DNA from: Coprococcus sp.
Lineage (GTDB): Bacteria > Bacillota > Clostridia > Lachnospirales > Lachnospiraceae
Direction of reading: 5' to 3'
Assembly: GCA_017935345.1 (NCBI GenBank)
Contig: JAGBHU010000042.1
Location: forward strand, 1-64,000
Length of the DNA stretch: 64,000 bases
Below the pieces are notes generated by a model that searched no databases, was not told the DNA's origin, and worked only from the letters and a program-made list of their open reading frames with translations. The position numbers and the translations under genes are program-made. Below are positions 7,421 through 15,909 of the stretch, one piece after another. Position 1 is the first letter of the stretch; every line of letters starts with the position of its first letter.

Positions 7421-8752
7421 TCAGTAATGGTTCTGTTCTTGTTCCACATTGCATAGAAGTATTTTTATTTTAAATAGATTATTTTCATATTCTGTTTCTA
7501 CAATTCCGTGATAAGAATCCGTTATTTGTCTTATTATTTTCATTCCACAACCATGTAGAATTTTATTTTCCTTTGTAGATTGTTGGTTCTCGATTGCATC
7601 TTTTTCTTTATCTGTAATCCGACATGCATTACTGCATTCTATATACATATGATTGTTACACAGCCTTATAACAAGCTTTATCCATCTGTCTGTTTCATTA
7701 CATTTAGCTGCTGCTTCTATGCCATTATCGATTACATTCCCAAGGAGTCTGTTTATTCTATATTCATCAAAGCATATATCTACAGGTATCCGTATATCAA
7801 ACACGCTTTTGATTCCCAATTTCTCTGCTTTATTTTCTGCCTGCATCATCAGCATATCAATAAGATAATTTCCCGTTTTTATGCTTTGAAAAATATCCAT
7901 GGACATGACATCCTGATAACACTTTTGCAGCTTTTCCAGTTCTCCTAAGCTTAAATACATCATCTCCAACATATAATTTTTCTTTATATCATGTCTAAAG
8001 TGTCTTAACTCCTGCCACTTCCAATTGACATCCTCTGCATATTGTTTTGACATCCTGCACAGCTCCTTTAATCCTGAAAATAAATCAACATTTACAATAT
8101 TTACTTTCAATCTGTTGTATTGGTCATAGGAAAAAATGTTTACGGCAAGAAGTGCCAGACAAATAAATGTCCATCCCGAAGTTATATTTGCATTTGAAAC
8201 CATAAACATTAGAATTATTACTGTTGTGATTGGAACAATAACAACTTCAACCCAATCGTAAAAGGAAATATCTTCCGTGTACTCCTGTTTACCCAGCTTT
8301 TTTCTTTCTATTATTTTGAACATCAAAATGAATAACTTTATGAATATAAACATTATGATCTTAGAAACTACAGAACCTGTAAGAGCATACCTGAACGGTA
8401 TTTCATTCACATTGATATTCCACAGTTTAAATGCAGAAAATAAAAGAAATACTATTACTTCAGAAAGCATATTGGATATCGTTATAAACAGCACTCCAAT
8501 GATATTTGTTTTAAAATTTCCGCAATACAATATTGAAAATATGACCAAATGCCATAAAATTCCGAAACACACCATGAGCGGCTTAATCTGAAACCAAAAA
8601 TAAGAAATAATATCATAGAACACCATAAATACTGCAAGCATTAATATCCGCATCCATTTTGCTTTTACTCTTGCATTTAAAATGCAGGTACAAAATCTGT
8701 CCAACACACATATGTAAAATACATCTGTACCATAAGAAAAAATATATTTCAA
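7421..8752 (-). CDS. agrC: AgrC-like GHKL sensor histidine kinase
   Basis: A 443-residue receptor kinase that should detect the AgrD-derived peptide. Residues 1-210 carry about six membrane segments. The phosphoacceptor is His254 in RHDIKKN, the N-box NVIDNGIEAA spans ~339-348, and the glycine box is the short GCGMKII (~401-407). The start is TTG at 8752, preceded by GGAGGAGGAAAA; no ATG has a comparable site. The gene lies 18 bases after the response regulator and 35 bases before agrD, giving the order regulator-kinase-peptide-processor, unlike the staphylococcal agrBDCA order. Confidence 0.9.
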   Translation of the reverse strand: MKYIFSYGTDVFYICVLDRFCTCILNARVKAKWMRILMLAVFMVFYDIISYFWFQIKPLMVCFGILWHLVIFSILYCGNFKTNIIGVLFITISNMLSEVIVFLLFSAFKLWNINVNEIPFRYALTGSVVSKIIMFIFIKLFILMFKIIERKKLGKQEYTEDISFYDWVEVVIVPITTVIILMFMVSNANITSGWTFICLALLAVNIFSYDQYNRLKVNIVNVDLFSGLKELCRMSKQYAEDVNWKWQELRHFRHDIKKNYMLEMMYLSLGELEKLQKCYQDVMSMDIFQSIKTGNYLIDMLMMQAENKAEKLGIKSVFDIRIPVDICFDEYRINRLLGNVIDNGIEAAAKCNETDRWIKLVIRLCNNHMYIECSNACRITDKEKDAIENQQSTKENKILHGCGMKIIRQITDSYHGIVETEYENNLFKIKILLCNVEQEQNHY

Positions 8753-8770
8753 TTTTCCTCCTCCGTAATT

Positions 8771-9484
8771 TTATCTATTTGATATCCAATTTAAATAAAA
8801 ACTCCTAATACTTTTTCTTCTGTCAGGACTTATCGAAAGCCGCATTCCATTTGACATGATGATATAAGTGTGCGACAGTTCTTTTATATAATGTACATTT
8901 ACAAGATAAGACCTGTGAATTCTAAGAAATAAATCAGTTCTTTTCGTCAGCTTTTCTTCTACATCTGACAGCTTACCATAAAATTCATAGCCTGTATTTT
9001 CACACACTACCCTGACAATTCGTCTGTCACTTTCAAAATAAAGAATTTTATTAACGCTGATATTATAATATATTCTGTTAAAATAAAATGAAATTGTCTG
9101 CGGATACTTTATCAAAAAACGTATTGCCCGTTCCAACACATCACAAAACATTCCACTATCCAGAGGCTTATCCAAAAAGTTAAACGGCTGCACATCAAAT
9201 GCATCACGATAATACTGACTATGGGAAGATATAAATATAAGCAACGACTCCGGATATTTTTCCCGTAACATTTGGGCTGTCTTTATTCCATTTATCCGCG
9301 ATAATTCTATATCCAGATATATCAAATCATATACCCCGGCATCTTCTATATCCATCAACAGTTCTTCACCGCTTAAAAATGTTGAAACGGTAACATTCAT
9401 TCTTCTTTTCATACAATAACTGTCAAGAAGCGACTCCACCTGCCGCAGTACCGCAATTTCATCGTCACAAACTGCAATTCTCAT
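8771..9484 (-). CDS. agrA: LytTR-family response regulator (AgrA-like)
   Basis: A cytoplasmic transcription factor of 237 residues. The receiver domain has Asp7-Asp8, phosphoacceptor Asp58 (IYLDIE) and Lys106 (DKP). A LytTR domain occupies roughly 130-237, including LFLRIHRSYLVNVHYIKEL. The Shine-Dalgarno AAGGA lies within the last codons of the upstream HTH gene, five bases away, so translation is coupled. It should activate its own operon and other quorum-dependent genes, but no LytTR direct repeats could be assigned with confidence. Confidence 0.9.
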   Translation of the reverse strand: MRIAVCDDEIAVLRQVESLLDSYCMKRRMNVTVSTFLSGEELLMDIEDAGVYDLIYLDIELSRINGIKTAQMLREKYPESLLIFISSHSQYYRDAFDVQPFNFLDKPLDSGMFCDVLERAIRFLIKYPQTISFYFNRIYYNISVNKILYFESDRRIVRVVCENTGYEFYGKLSDVEEKLTKRTDLFLRIHRSYLVNVHYIKELSHTYIIMSNGMRLSISPDRRKSIRSFYLNWISNR

Positions 9485-9489
9485 TCAAA

Positions 9490-9825
9490 TTAATCCTTTT
9501 TCTTAATATCATTGTAAATTATTTCAAGAAGTCTCATCATACGTTTCACCTTTTCTACTCCAAATTCCTGATATATAATGAAAATATCCTGATTATCCTC
9601 ACCCTTGAACATATAATCAACACTATCCTGAAGCAGATAATCCATAGACTTTTCCAGCGCATTTGCCAGCTTTACTACAAATCCAAGACTGGGTTTTGAC
9701 TTTCCCAATTCAATGCGGCTTATATATTTTCCATCACTCTCTACTAACTCTCCAAGATAGGACTGTGTCCAACCTCTACTAATTCTGGCACTTCTGATTC
9801 TTTTCCCCATCTTGCAGTAGTCCAC
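9490..9825 (-). CDS. XRE-family regulator heading the agr operon
   Basis: A small HTH regulator of 111 residues with a textbook HTH_3 domain: MGKRIRSARISRGWTQSYLG, then YISRIELGKSKPSLGFVVKLANAL. A charged helical tail follows. The start is probably GTG at 9825, 8 bases after GGGAGG; TTG three bases earlier is also possible. An ATG at 9852 lies upstream of that Shine-Dalgarno. It is the first gene of the agr operon, so it may repress or time quorum sensing. Confidence 0.85.
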   Translation of the reverse strand: MDYCKMGKRIRSARISRGWTQSYLGELVESDGKYISRIELGKSKPSLGFVVKLANALEKSMDYLLQDSVDYMFKGEDNQDIFIIYQEFGVEKVKRMMRLLEIIYNDIKKKD

Positions 9826-9892
9826 CAATATTACCTCCCATATAAGCAGCAAAATCTGATAACATAATTCTACTATTTATTGAAGAATAGAA

Positions 9893-9931
9893 AAACGCAC
9901 AAAAAGGCGAAATTCGACCAGTTGTGCGTTT
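9893..9931 (-). terminator. Terminator of the malic enzyme gene
   Basis: AAACGCACAA (9893-9902) pairs with TTGTGCGTTT (9922-9931) and is followed on the minus strand by further T residues. It lies 31 bases past the malic enzyme stop codon and insulates the agr operon from it. Confidence 0.85.
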
Positions 9932-9962
9932 ATAAAATATTTTATATTCTTTTCCATATTAT

Positions 9963-11132
9963 TTATTTGGTAATACCTGATTTTTTTGCTTCTGCAGCAA
10001 CTGCACTTGCAACCTTCACCGCAACCCTTTTATCAAATGCATCCGGTATAATATAGTCTTCACGAAGCTCCTCATCCGTTACGATAGCCGCGATTGCTCT
10101 TGCCGCCGCCAGCTTCATTTCCTCAGTAATATCCGTTGCATGGGCATCCAGTGCACCACGGAATATACCCGGAAATACAAGTACATTATTAATCTGATTT
10201 GGATAATCTGAACGTCCCGTTGCCATAACTCTGACACCACCCTTTGCAGCCTCCTCAGGCATAATCTCAGGTGTAGGATTCGCCATTGCAAATACGATTG
10301 GTTCTTTCGCCATAGATGCCACCATATCCGCTGTAACAACACCCGGCGCGGACACCCCTATAAATACATCCTTACCTTTTATAATGTCCACAAGCGGGCC
10401 CGTCTGCTTATCTTTGTTTGTAATTTCTGCCATAGCCGCCTGCGCAGGATTCATCCAGTCCTGACCCGGACATAATGCTCCCTGCCTGTCAACAAGTACA
10501 ACATTTCCTATACCAAGCTGTAAGAGCAGCTTACAAATGGATATGCCTGCCGAACCGGCACCGTTTATCACAACATTTGCAGCTTCAAAGGATTTTCCTA
10601 CAAGCTTAAGTGCATTGATAAGTCCTGCCGATACGACGATTGCCGTTCCATGTTGGTCGTCGTGAAACACAGGGATATCAAGCTCCTCCTTCAGTCTTTT
10701 TTCTATCTCAAAGCATCTTGGTGCCGATATATCCTCCAGATTAATTCCTCCGAATACGGGAGCTATACGTTTAACCGTTTCAATAATTTCATCTACATCC
10801 TTTGTATCAAGACATATCGGAAATGCATCTACCCCACCAAATTCCTTAAAGAGTATTGCCTTTCCCTCCATTACCGGTATTGCTGCTTCCGGTCCAATAT
10901 CTCCAAGTCCAAGCACTGCCGTACCATCAGATACAACCGCAACCGTATTTCCTTTACATGTATATTTGTATACATCTGCCTTGTTATCCCTTATTTTTCT
11001 GCAAGGCTCGGCTACTCCGGGTGTATATGCGGTACTTAAATCATCCATGCTTTTTATTTCAACCTTGGACACCACTTCTACTTTTCCCTTATTTTCCTCA
11101 TGCATCTTAAGACTTAAGTCATTGAAATCCAT
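9963..11132 (-). CDS. NAD(P)-dependent malic enzyme
   Basis: The enzyme converts malate to pyruvate and CO2 in the cytoplasm. At 389 residues it is the short bacterial form without the C-terminal phosphotransacetylase domain. Visible active-site residues are Tyr36 (AYTPGV), Lys91 (EGKAILF), Glu133-Asp134 (NLEDI) and Asp158-Asp159 (FHDDQHGT). The Rossmann motif GAGSAG is at 191-196. AGGAAG lies about 10 bases before the ATG at 11132. It is monocistronic with its own terminator. Cofactor preference cannot be decided from sequence alone. Confidence 0.94.
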   Translation of the reverse strand: MDFNDLSLKMHEENKGKVEVVSKVEIKSMDDLSTAYTPGVAEPCRKIRDNKADVYKYTCKGNTVAVVSDGTAVLGLGDIGPEAAIPVMEGKAILFKEFGGVDAFPICLDTKDVDEIIETVKRIAPVFGGINLEDISAPRCFEIEKRLKEELDIPVFHDDQHGTAIVVSAGLINALKLVGKSFEAANVVINGAGSAGISICKLLLQLGIGNVVLVDRQGALCPGQDWMNPAQAAMAEITNKDKQTGPLVDIIKGKDVFIGVSAPGVVTADMVASMAKEPIVFAMANPTPEIMPEEAAKGGVRVMATGRSDYPNQINNVLVFPGIFRGALDAHATDITEEMKLAAARAIAAIVTDEELREDYIIPDAFDKRVAVKVASAVAAEAKKSGITK

Positions 11133-11429
11133 TGCTATGTACTTCCTTTCGTACTTCTATGTCACCTATAGAACCTGCGACGGCAGTTCCCTCAAATTCA
11201 TGGCAACTACAACACTTTACTCTCATCGTAATAATTTCCATACCTTCTTATATTACATTTCCCAACTTGCTAAATCAAGTTTTTTTTCAAGAGTCTAAAA
11301 GTTTTTAATAATTTCGTAAAAATAACATATGCTATTGTAAAGAGTTTGCCTGCAGACTCTTACAGAATTTTATCACTATATAAGGAATTTCCTATATAGC
11401 TGCAAATATCATATAAAGGAGTATTCTAA

Positions 11430-11963
11430 TTGCAAATGGAAAAGAAAAAAGATATTCTAATTTGGACTGTATTATCAAGCCTTATCATCATTATTATCGG
11501 TGTTATATGGCATTTTCTAAATGACTGGCTGGGATTTATACCTTTTTTACGTGCTATCTCTCCCGTAAATGAAAGTGTATGGGAGCATTTAAAACTTACA
11601 TTGTGGCCTGTGCTGCTTTCATGGCTTTTTATCATTCCGTTGATGCACTATTCCCGAACCATCGATTTAAAAAAAACAATGATATCCGTTACCGCCTGTA
11701 TGATTATCGCAAATTTCTTTATACTTAGCATTCATTATATCCTTTTAGCCGGATTTCATATTGAAAATACATTTACGGATATATGTTCCTATGTAATCGG
11801 TATACTCGCAGGTCAGTTGTTTGTAGCAGTTTATATTATTCCGTTTGAGATACCCAAATGGATTGGTACACTCGGCTGGATCGTCGTCTTTGCCGCTATC
11901 CTGATGTATTCATTTTTTACTTACTATGTACCGGATTATCCTATATTTGCTCCACCGAAATAA
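11430..11963 (+). CDS. DUF6512-like membrane protein
   Basis: A 177-residue protein with about five hydrophobic segments and a conserved loop PVNESVWEHLKL (~45-56) that recalls the DUF6512 family of unknown function. The start is TTG at 11430, 8 bases after AAGGAG; an ATG six bases further in is spaced too far. It is divergent from malic enzyme. The 297-base spacer between them is AT-rich; apart from a weak hairpin near 11340-11362, no other feature was found in it. Confidence 0.7.
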   Translation: MQMEKKKDILIWTVLSSLIIIIIGVIWHFLNDWLGFIPFLRAISPVNESVWEHLKLTLWPVLLSWLFIIPLMHYSRTIDLKKTMISVTACMIIANFFILSIHYILLAGFHIENTFTDICSYVIGILAGQLFVAVYIIPFEIPKWIGTLGWIVVFAAILMYSFFTYYVPDYPIFAPPK

Positions 11964-12032
11964 TTTTCTTAAACAATTATCTGCAACAGAAGCTCAAATT
12001 TCGTCAAACTTTCCTGATAAATACAAAAGAAA

Positions 12033-12067
12033 AAATCAGATGCATAAATGCATCTGATTTTTTCTTT
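12033..12067. terminator. Bidirectional terminator
   Basis: AAATCAGATGCA (12033-12044) pairs perfectly with TGCATCTGATTT (12049-12060). T-runs follow on both strands. It serves the membrane protein gene on the plus strand and the unassigned transcription unit on the minus strand. Confidence 0.85.
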
Positions 12068-12582
12068 TATATTCAGTTTTATTAATATCGAAGTATCTAA
12101 TAAATACCTGAGGTTTCCACACCTGCCATATAAACATTCACTCTATATGAAATATCTATAAAAAATTCGCTGTGCCTTTGAGATCTAATATATCGAACCG
12201 AAACTATTTGGATACTATGGCTTACTTTATAACAAGCACTGCATGAATAAAGTAAAGTATCAATCCTCATAAACACGACTGAAAAGTTATTTTGATGTAC
12301 CCTGATGCCCTTGAAACACCAGTCACATCTTGTTTTTGAACAATCACGATGGCTCAAATCCGGTATCAAATACCTACGTCCTTATACTTCAATTCATGTT
12401 TTACAAAACATCTATGTCAGGACTTCGTTCAAGTTATATCAATAAAGGCATTCCGTGTGGAAACAACTTCCCAAATCTGAATAACCACCACGATAAAACT
12501 GTTCTTCAATTGTATCCAACGGAATCTCCTCCTTCCTTAGACATGGTTTCTACTTATTCTGTAAATAACCGTTCTTTAATGT
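12068..12582 (-). ncRNA. Unassigned transcription unit: possible structured RNA or decayed gene
   Basis: A perfect promoter at 12589-12617 and the terminator at 12033-12067 bound a transcript of about 550 bases. No normal protein gene fits. There is a 26-codon frame with TTG at about 12516 after GGAGGAG, and a 90-codon open stretch (12097-12369) that lacks a ribosome binding site but has a Cys-containing motif CSKTRCDWCFKG. An internal stem pairs TTTACTTTAT with ATAAAGTAA, and GGTAT-TTG-ATACC is another. It could be a structured RNA, a leader with small peptides, or the remains of a zinc-ribbon transposase. I cannot choose between these. Confidence 0.35.
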
Positions 12583-12588
12583 ATTTTC

Positions 12589-12617
12589 ATTATACGATAC
12601 ACTTTTAAAAATGTCAA
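12589..12617 (-). promoter_or_regulatory. Perfect consensus sigma-A promoter
   Basis: On the minus strand TTGACA (12612-12617) is separated by exactly 17 bases from TATAAT (12589-12594). Transcription should start near 12582. Full consensus at both boxes is rare and suggests strong constitutive expression of what lies at 12068-12582. The stretch 12618-12858 holds nothing else I can recognise. Confidence 0.8.
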
Positions 12618-12858
12618 CTATATTTTTTGACAATTTAAACTTTTTATAATATTTGTTGTCGCACTTAAGATTAAAATTGCCTATATTTTATATAATTGTA
12701 TATTTTGTTTATACAATTATGCAAATTCAAAGTAATTTACACCTATATATTATTTTGATTTACGATATGTAATTACTTTTTTACCCGAATCCCGGGACAC
12801 CGTATTACCGCTTATGCTCACTTCATAACCTTAATTTTTACGAAGAAGCGTTTTTTTA

Positions 12859-12887
12859 TTGACTTTTCATTTGCATAATGCTATCCT
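12859..12887 (+). promoter_or_regulatory. Promoter of the T-box/aminotransferase unit
   Basis: TTGACT (12859-12864), a 17-base spacer and TATCCT (12882-12887) directly precede the T-box leader. Confidence 0.7.
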
Positions 12888-12892
12888 TGAGA

Positions 12893-13184
12893 AAGTTAAA
12901 GGCTATGACAGGAAGGAGTAGTTAAGCACGTTAGTTTCAGAGAGTAGACGTTTGGTGCAAGTCTATATAACGCCTTAATGAAGCAGTCCTTGAGCTGTGA
13001 GTACGAACCGCATTCATTTACAAATGCACATTAGTATTCAACGTAAAGTTCCACGTTACAGGAACAACGATAACGGAAGGTTGTCGGCAGAGTGCAGGAT
13101 TATTCCTGAATTTAGGTGGTAACACGGACATTTAACTTACATGTTCGCCCTAAGCAATTAATATAATTGCTTAGGGCTTTTATT
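12893..13184 (+). promoter_or_regulatory. T-box leader, predicted to sense uncharged tRNA-Ala
   Basis: The leader has the T-box core AGGTGGTAACACGG (13114-13127), the Stem I landmarks CAGAGAG (about 12939) and GACGTTTGGTGCAAGTC (about 12947-12963), and a final terminator (13147-13184). In the specifier region GAA-GCA-GTCCTTGAG, the codon at 12983-12985 reads GCA, alanine. The UGGU bulge (13117-13120) would pair with ACCA, consistent with an A discriminator base. Uncharged tRNA-Ala should stabilise the antiterminator and switch on the aminotransferase gene. The specifier call rests on alignment to the usual T-box layout by eye. Confidence 0.85.
13147..13184 (+). terminator. T-box terminator stem
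   Basis: GCCCTAAGCAATTA pairs perfectly with TAATTGCTTAGGGC around three bases and is followed by TTTTATTG. It is the off state of the T-box. A second hairpin (TATTGTTAT at 13181-13189 with ATAACAATA at 13220-13228) follows before the gene. Confidence 0.85.
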
Positions 13185-13271
13185 GTTATATAGCACTGGG
13201 GAAGCTTTCCCATACAGCAATAACAATAGCGCTTTCGGGCGACACTTTATTTTATGAAAGAGGGTTTTTTT

Positions 13272-14486
13272 ATGAGAACATTTGAGAAGTCATCAAAGCT
13301 TGATAATGTATGTTATGACATAAGGGGTCCTGTTATGGACGAAGCAAATAGAATGATAGCCGAAGGCATTAACGTCCTGAAGCTTAACATCGGAAATCCC
13401 GCCCCATTTGATTTCCACGCACCTGATGAAGTCATAAAGGATATGGCATATAATCTTCGTGATACAGAAGGTTATTCCGACTCCAAAGGACTATTTTCCG
13501 CAAGAAAAGCCATCATGCAGTATTGTCAGCTTAAAAATATTCCAAATGTCGGCATTAATGATATCTATACAGGAAACGGTGTCAGCGAATTAATCTCCAT
13601 GTCCATGCAGGGACTTTTAAATCCCGGAGATGAAATTCTTGTACCTGCTCCTGATTATCCGCTTTGGACTGCATCAATTACATTGGCAGGCGGAACTCCT
13701 GTTCATTATATCTGTGACGAACAGGCTGACTGGTATCCTGATATCGACGATATGAGAAGTAAGATTACACCAAATACAAAGGGTATTGTTGTCATTAATC
13801 CTAACAACCCTACAGGTGCTTTATATCCAAAGGAAATTCTTCTTGAAATTGTTCAGCTTGCACGTGAAAACGAACTGATATTATTTGCAGATGAAATATA
13901 TGACCGACTTGTTATGGATGGAGAAGAGCATATAGCGCTTGCCTCACTTGCACCTGATTTATTTACAATCAGCTTTAACGGTCTGAGTAAATCCCACAGA
14001 GTAGCCGGCTATCGTATCGGCTGGATGTGCCTGTGCGGAGACAAATCCCACGTTAAGGGATACATAGAGGGACTGAATCTTCTCTCCTCAATGAGATTGT
14101 GTTCAAATGTTCCTGCCCAGAGTATCGTACAGACTTCACTTGGCGGTATTCAGAGTTCAGACGAGTTATTGCTTCCGGGCGGAAGAATATACGAACAGAG
14201 AGAATTTATATATAATGCATTAAAGGATATACCGGGTGTATCGGTTGTAAAACCAAAGGCTGCATTTTATATCTTCCCTAAACTGGACAAGGATAAATTT
14301 AACATTACAAATGATGAGCAGTTTGCGCTCGACTTGTTGAAGCAGAAAAAGATTCTGATTACCTGTGGAACAGGATTTAACTGGCCTGAACCTGACCACT
14401 TCAGAATCGTATATCTTCCAAATGTGGATATCCTGAAGAAAGCAACTAAAGAAATGGCAGACTTCCTGAGTTATTATCACCAATAG
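13272..14486 (+). CDS. alaA: Alanine (glutamate-pyruvate) aminotransferase, AlaA-like
   Basis: A PLP-dependent class I/II aminotransferase making alanine from pyruvate with glutamate. The 404 residues align from the first residues with E. coli AlaA (EKSSKLDNVCYDIRGPV; NIGNPAPF; APDYPLWTA). INPNNPTGA (~175-183) and FADEIYD bind PLP, and the Schiff-base lysine is Lys240 in FNGLSKSHR. The start at 13272 follows AAAGAGGG at about 7 bases and matches the family start; an ATG at 13254 lies before that site. The upstream GCA-type T-box fits an alanine biosynthetic role. Confidence 0.93.
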   Translation: MRTFEKSSKLDNVCYDIRGPVMDEANRMIAEGINVLKLNIGNPAPFDFHAPDEVIKDMAYNLRDTEGYSDSKGLFSARKAIMQYCQLKNIPNVGINDIYTGNGVSELISMSMQGLLNPGDEILVPAPDYPLWTASITLAGGTPVHYICDEQADWYPDIDDMRSKITPNTKGIVVINPNNPTGALYPKEILLEIVQLARENELILFADEIYDRLVMDGEEHIALASLAPDLFTISFNGLSKSHRVAGYRIGWMCLCGDKSHVKGYIEGLNLLSSMRLCSNVPAQSIVQTSLGGIQSSDELLLPGGRIYEQREFIYNALKDIPGVSVVKPKAAFYIFPKLDKDKFNITNDEQFALDLLKQKKILITCGTGFNWPEPDHFRIVYLPNVDILKKATKEMADFLSYYHQ

Positions 14487-14555
14487 GTGCATTGAGAGAA
14501 GGAATCAGGCAAGCCTGAGAATCGAGGAACAGATAATGCTGTAGGAGGTGAGTTT

Positions 14556-14735
14556 ATGACATCAAGTATGAGACTTGCTGAAATGAAGGCTGAAGGTATT
14601 GCAAAGGGAAAAGCAGATATCATTTTAAACATGTATAAGAAAGGATATCCATTAGAAGAAATATCAGATATAGTTGATAAAAATATTGAAGAGATAAAAG
14701 CTATTATCGAAAATAAAGAAGCTATACTGATATAG
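14556..14735 (+). CDS. Small protein resembling the C-terminal tail of Rpn/PD-(D/E)XK family proteins
   Basis: A 59-residue product with GGAGGTGAGTTT before its ATG. The sequence MKAEGIAKGKADIILNMYKKG followed by PLEEISDIVDKNIEEIKAII is typical of the helical tail of Rpn-family putative transposases/nucleases. The catalytic part is absent, and the same frame is open upstream only to about 14496. It is therefore either a remnant or a free-standing tail protein. It is convergent with the esterase gene and shares a terminator. Confidence 0.5.
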   Translation: MTSSMRLAEMKAEGIAKGKADIILNMYKKGYPLEEISDIVDKNIEEIKAIIENKEAILI

Positions 14736-14752
14736 CTATACATTTTAAGAAC

Positions 14753-14800
14753 GAAGGCTGTCGCTATAACTATAAAATAATGCGACAGCCTTCTATTATT
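14753..14800. terminator. Bidirectional terminator between convergent genes
   Basis: AAGGCTGTCGC (14754-14764) pairs perfectly with GCGACAGCCTT (14782-14792), with T-rich sequence on the plus side. It separates the small protein gene from the esterase gene. Confidence 0.75.
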
Positions 14801-15837
14801 TATTGAGCAAAAAATTCAGCTTCTTCATCATTACACTTTCTTCCCTCAGGATTATACAAATCAAGGTGAAATACGTGACCACTGTCAAGGTTTTCCTGTC
14901 CATACTCCCTATAAACATGACGTATATTCAAATCCTCCAGTTTTTTCTTCATAGCCGCCGTATGCACCATAAGTGCATCATTAACACTGCACATGAGATA
15001 TGCAGGCGGAAATTTATCCGTCATATAATCAAGCTGGAGCAGAAACAAATCAAGCCGGTTCCCATTTGCTGTCCTTTCACATTCCGGCTTATCAGGATAT
15101 TTTCCATACAGATACCAGTCATGGATTCCCCCTTTGATTTCTCTCATCTCATATATTCCACAGTTCAGTGCTACTGCTTTCGGAACGATATCACATGTTT
15201 CAAAATCCACCATCTTTCTATATGCTTCGTTTGTGGCAATTATGCTATAATTTGTGACAAGCTGTGCCCCTGCCGAATCACCTGCCATATAAAAATGGTC
15301 CATATCAAGCTTAAGTGCTTCTGCATGCTCGCTGATATACCTGACACACAAACATACATCCTCAATTGCAGCAGGATAGATATTTTCCGGCGCCAGCCGA
15401 TAGTTCATATTGATAACCGCAAATCCTCTCTTTGCCATATCCATACAATAAAACCGATACAGCTCCTTGTCACCATAAAACCAGCCGCCACCATGAACAC
15501 TTAAAATAACAGGATATTTCTCTTTATCTGTCTGTGGTATATAGACATCAAAAAGACTGCTCGAAACATATTCTGCTGAGGCGAAATCAGAACAATTTAT
15601 CCGAGTTTCTATCAGCTTATCCGAAACCGCCCTAACGCTTTCCGCTTCAAGCATCGTTTTCATTTTCCTATTACCAAAAGGAGTCTTATAGTCGAGATTT
15701 CTCAGTTTTATTATTTTGCCCGGTTCACAAAGACCTTTATCACGGACAGCATCATTTTCAGACCACTGTTTTCTCATATCAAGCCATGCCGTATTTGTTT
15801 CTTTGGTTCTCTCCACATTTCCGTTTGATAAACCCAT
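14800..15837 (-). CDS. Alpha/beta hydrolase, HSL-type esterase
   Basis: A cytoplasmic esterase/lipase-like hydrolase of 345 residues. The oxyanion motif HGGGW is at 115-119, and the nucleophile Ser188 lies in GDSAG (186-190). The acid is probably Asp in CSVNDALM (~290) and the base His in SGHVFH (~320), completing the triad. AGGAGCG precedes the ATG closely. It is downstream of the condensin-like operon on the same strand, about 70 bases away, but seems functionally unrelated. The substrate cannot be told from sequence. Confidence 0.88.
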   Translation of the reverse strand: MGLSNGNVERTKETNTAWLDMRKQWSENDAVRDKGLCEPGKIIKLRNLDYKTPFGNRKMKTMLEAESVRAVSDKLIETRINCSDFASAEYVSSSLFDVYIPQTDKEKYPVILSVHGGGWFYGDKELYRFYCMDMAKRGFAVINMNYRLAPENIYPAAIEDVCLCVRYISEHAEALKLDMDHFYMAGDSAGAQLVTNYSIIATNEAYRKMVDFETCDIVPKAVALNCGIYEMREIKGGIHDWYLYGKYPDKPECERTANGNRLDLFLLQLDYMTDKFPPAYLMCSVNDALMVHTAAMKKKLEDLNIRHVYREYGQENLDSGHVFHLDLYNPEGRKCNDEEAEFFAQ

Positions 15838-15909
15838 AATCGCTCCTCAATGATAAAACTTCTTATATGCTCCTTATATGCATCTTCTTTGGCTTTCCTC
15901 TTTTACTTT

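Noticed and set aside
7386-7454. N-terminal extension of agrD
   Set aside because: It overlaps the kinase gene end and lies upstream of the clear GGAGGAG site; the AgrD pattern begins at the ATG at 7385.
12330-12608. 92-codon plus-strand frame
   Set aside because: It lies opposite the strong minus-strand promoter and transcript, has no ribosome site and no recognisable domain.
14800-15837. Candidate JetD nuclease downstream of jetC
   Set aside because: The gene shows HGGGW and GDSAG motifs of an esterase and no Toprim or DUF2220 features.
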